Source: Bryobacterales bacterium
GTDB lineage: Bacteria > Acidobacteriota > Terriglobia > Bryobacterales > Bryobacteraceae
Reading direction: 5' to 3'
DNA: 6,426 nt
Assembly (NCBI GenBank): GCA_003517725.1
Contig: DOZZ01000229.1
Span: forward strand, 1 to 6,426
Both the position numbers and the translations under genes were made by a program. Position 1 is the stretch's first letter; every line of letters begins with the position of its first letter. Positions 5,765-6,426 of the stretch are shown here, one piece after another. The notes under the pieces were generated by a model, which did not search any database, had not been told where the DNA came from, and saw only the letters and a program-made list of their open reading frames with translations.

Positions 5765-6426
5765 GTGTCAAACATATCGCGACGCAACTTCCTGCAGACC
5801 ACGGGGCCGCTGGCCACGGCGGCTTCTACGTTTATGATCGTCAAACCCGAACTGGTGCGCGGCGCCGGTAAGGAACGTCTGCGCGCCGGGCTGATCGGCG
5901 CGGGTCAGCGCGGCAGCCAAGCCGTGGTCGACATGATGACCGGCACCGAGAATATCGACCTGGTCGCGGTCGGCGATCTGTTTGAAGACAAGCTCGAGAA
6001 TTCGCTGCGCGGCTATGCCAACAAACCGGGCTATGAGAAGTGGAAAGACCGCATCAAGGTCGCGCCCGAGCTGCGCTTCGTCGGTTTCGACGCGTTTAAG
6101 AAGGTGATTGCTTCCGACGTGGACATCATTATGCTCGCCACGCCGCCGGGCTACCGGCCCGAGCACTTCGAAGCCGCGATCAACGCCAATAAGCACGTCT
6201 TCTGCGAGAAGCCGTTCGGCACCGACGCCATGGGCGTGAAGCGCTTTATGGCCGCGGCCAAAAAATCCGAAGAGAAGAAGTTGACCGTCGTGTCCGGCGC
6301 GCAGCGGCGCTTCTCGCCCGACTATCAGGACACCGTGCGCAAAATTCAGGACGGGGCTATCGGCGATGTGCGGGCGCTGTATGCGCATTGGATCGATAAG
6401 CCGGTGTTTCCGATCAAATCGCCCGA
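5765..6426 (+). CDS. Tat-exported Gfo/Idh/MocA-family oxidoreductase (3' end cut by window edge)
   Basis: 220 full codons are visible and the frame is open to the window end. Residues 1-26 form a twin-arginine signal: SRRNFLQTT (5-13) fits the S-R-R-x-F-L-K consensus and is followed by a weakly hydrophobic stretch (GPLATAASTFMIV), so the folded, cofactor-loaded enzyme is probably exported. The Rossmann fold follows: LRAGLIGAGQRGSQAV (39-54) with GxGxxG at 45-50 and Asp71 (VAVGD) at the nucleotide-ribose position. DVDIIMLATPPGYRPEHFEAA (118-138) precedes CEKPFG (147-152), with the catalytic Lys149. VVSGAQRRFSPDYQDTV opens the second domain. The GTG at 5765 gives MSNISRRNF, the usual Tat start; an in-frame TTG at 5759 is the alternative. 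Such Tat-exported members are abundant in Acidobacteriota, Planctomycetota and Verrucomicrobiota. The substrate is unknown. Confidence 0.92.
   Translation, partial: MSNISRRNFLQTTGPLATAASTFMIVKPELVRGAGKERLRAGLIGAGQRGSQAVVDMMTGTENIDLVAVGDLFEDKLENSLRGYANKPGYEKWKDRIKVAPELRFVGFDAFKKVIASDVDIIMLATPPGYRPEHFEAAINANKHVFCEKPFGTDAMGVKRFMAAAKKSEEKKLTVVSGAQRRFSPDYQDTVRKIQDGAIGDVRALYAHWIDKPVFPIKSP

Noticed and set aside
5766..5771. Perfect TTGACA on the minus strand as a -35 box for the cytoplasmic oxidoreductase
   Set aside because: No -10-like hexamer lies 16-18 bases downstream; that position falls inside the coding start (AAAAGG). Probably chance.
5768..6388. Minus-strand open frame of 206 codons at the right edge
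   Set aside because: It is antisense to the Tat-exported oxidoreductase, whose Rossmann, EKP and twin-arginine motifs are all in the plus frame.
1..6426. tRNA or rRNA genes, CRISPR arrays, insertion sequences, SRP RNA
   Set aside because: Read for cloverleaf-like ends, regularly spaced repeats, transposase motifs and terminal inverted repeats; none seen.

Overview
The window is a GC-rich bacterial chromosome segment. Nine of its ten genes lie on the minus strand. The left half is a housekeeping cluster for translation and protein targeting, read right to left: ffh, rpsP, khpA (KH-domain RNA-binding protein), rimM, trmD and rplS, with rplS cut by the left edge. The right half holds a small HicB-HicA toxin-antitoxin pair, a lipoprotein that looks like an amidohydrolase without its catalytic barrel, a cytoplasmic Gfo/Idh/MocA oxidoreductase, and a divergent Tat-exported Gfo/Idh/MocA oxidoreductase cut by the right edge. 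The ffh-to-rplS order, the Tat-exported Gfo/Idh/MocA protein and the amidohydrolase-type lipoprotein fit Acidobacteriota of the Bryobacterales/Solibacter type. This is an inference from style and gene content; no marker here proves it.

Housekeeping cluster (1-3573). A perfect TATAAT on the minus strand (3514-3519) sits about 55 bases upstream of the ffh start and is the best promoter candidate. The genes follow with very short gaps. khpA/rimM and rimM/trmD overlap by 4 bases (GTGA and ATGA), and rplS starts 9 bases after the trmD stop, with its Shine-Dalgarno sequence touching that stop. This suggests one co-transcribed, translationally coupled unit. The products assemble the ribosome (bS16, bL19, the 30S maturation factor RimM), modify tRNA (TrmD), bind RNA (KhpA) and deliver nascent membrane proteins (Ffh).

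Accessory region (3574-4125). hicB is followed, in the same reading frame and after a single TGA, by a convincing hicA that has no ATG, GTG or TTG start. Its only plausible start is a CTG placed 8 bases after a GGAGG ribosome binding site. It is easily missed by standard gene callers.

Right flank (4217-6426). Two Gfo/Idh/MocA-type dehydrogenases are transcribed back to back with only 12 bases between their start codons. One is cytoplasmic and apparently co-transcribed with the gutted amidohydrolase lipoprotein; the other carries a twin-arginine signal. They may form a small sugar or polyol oxidation locus, but no substrate can be read from the sequence.

Most of the window is ordinary. The points worth a second look are the CTG-started hicA, the barrel-less amidohydrolase, the extremely tight divergent start region, and a Glu in place of the catalytic Asp169 in TrmD.
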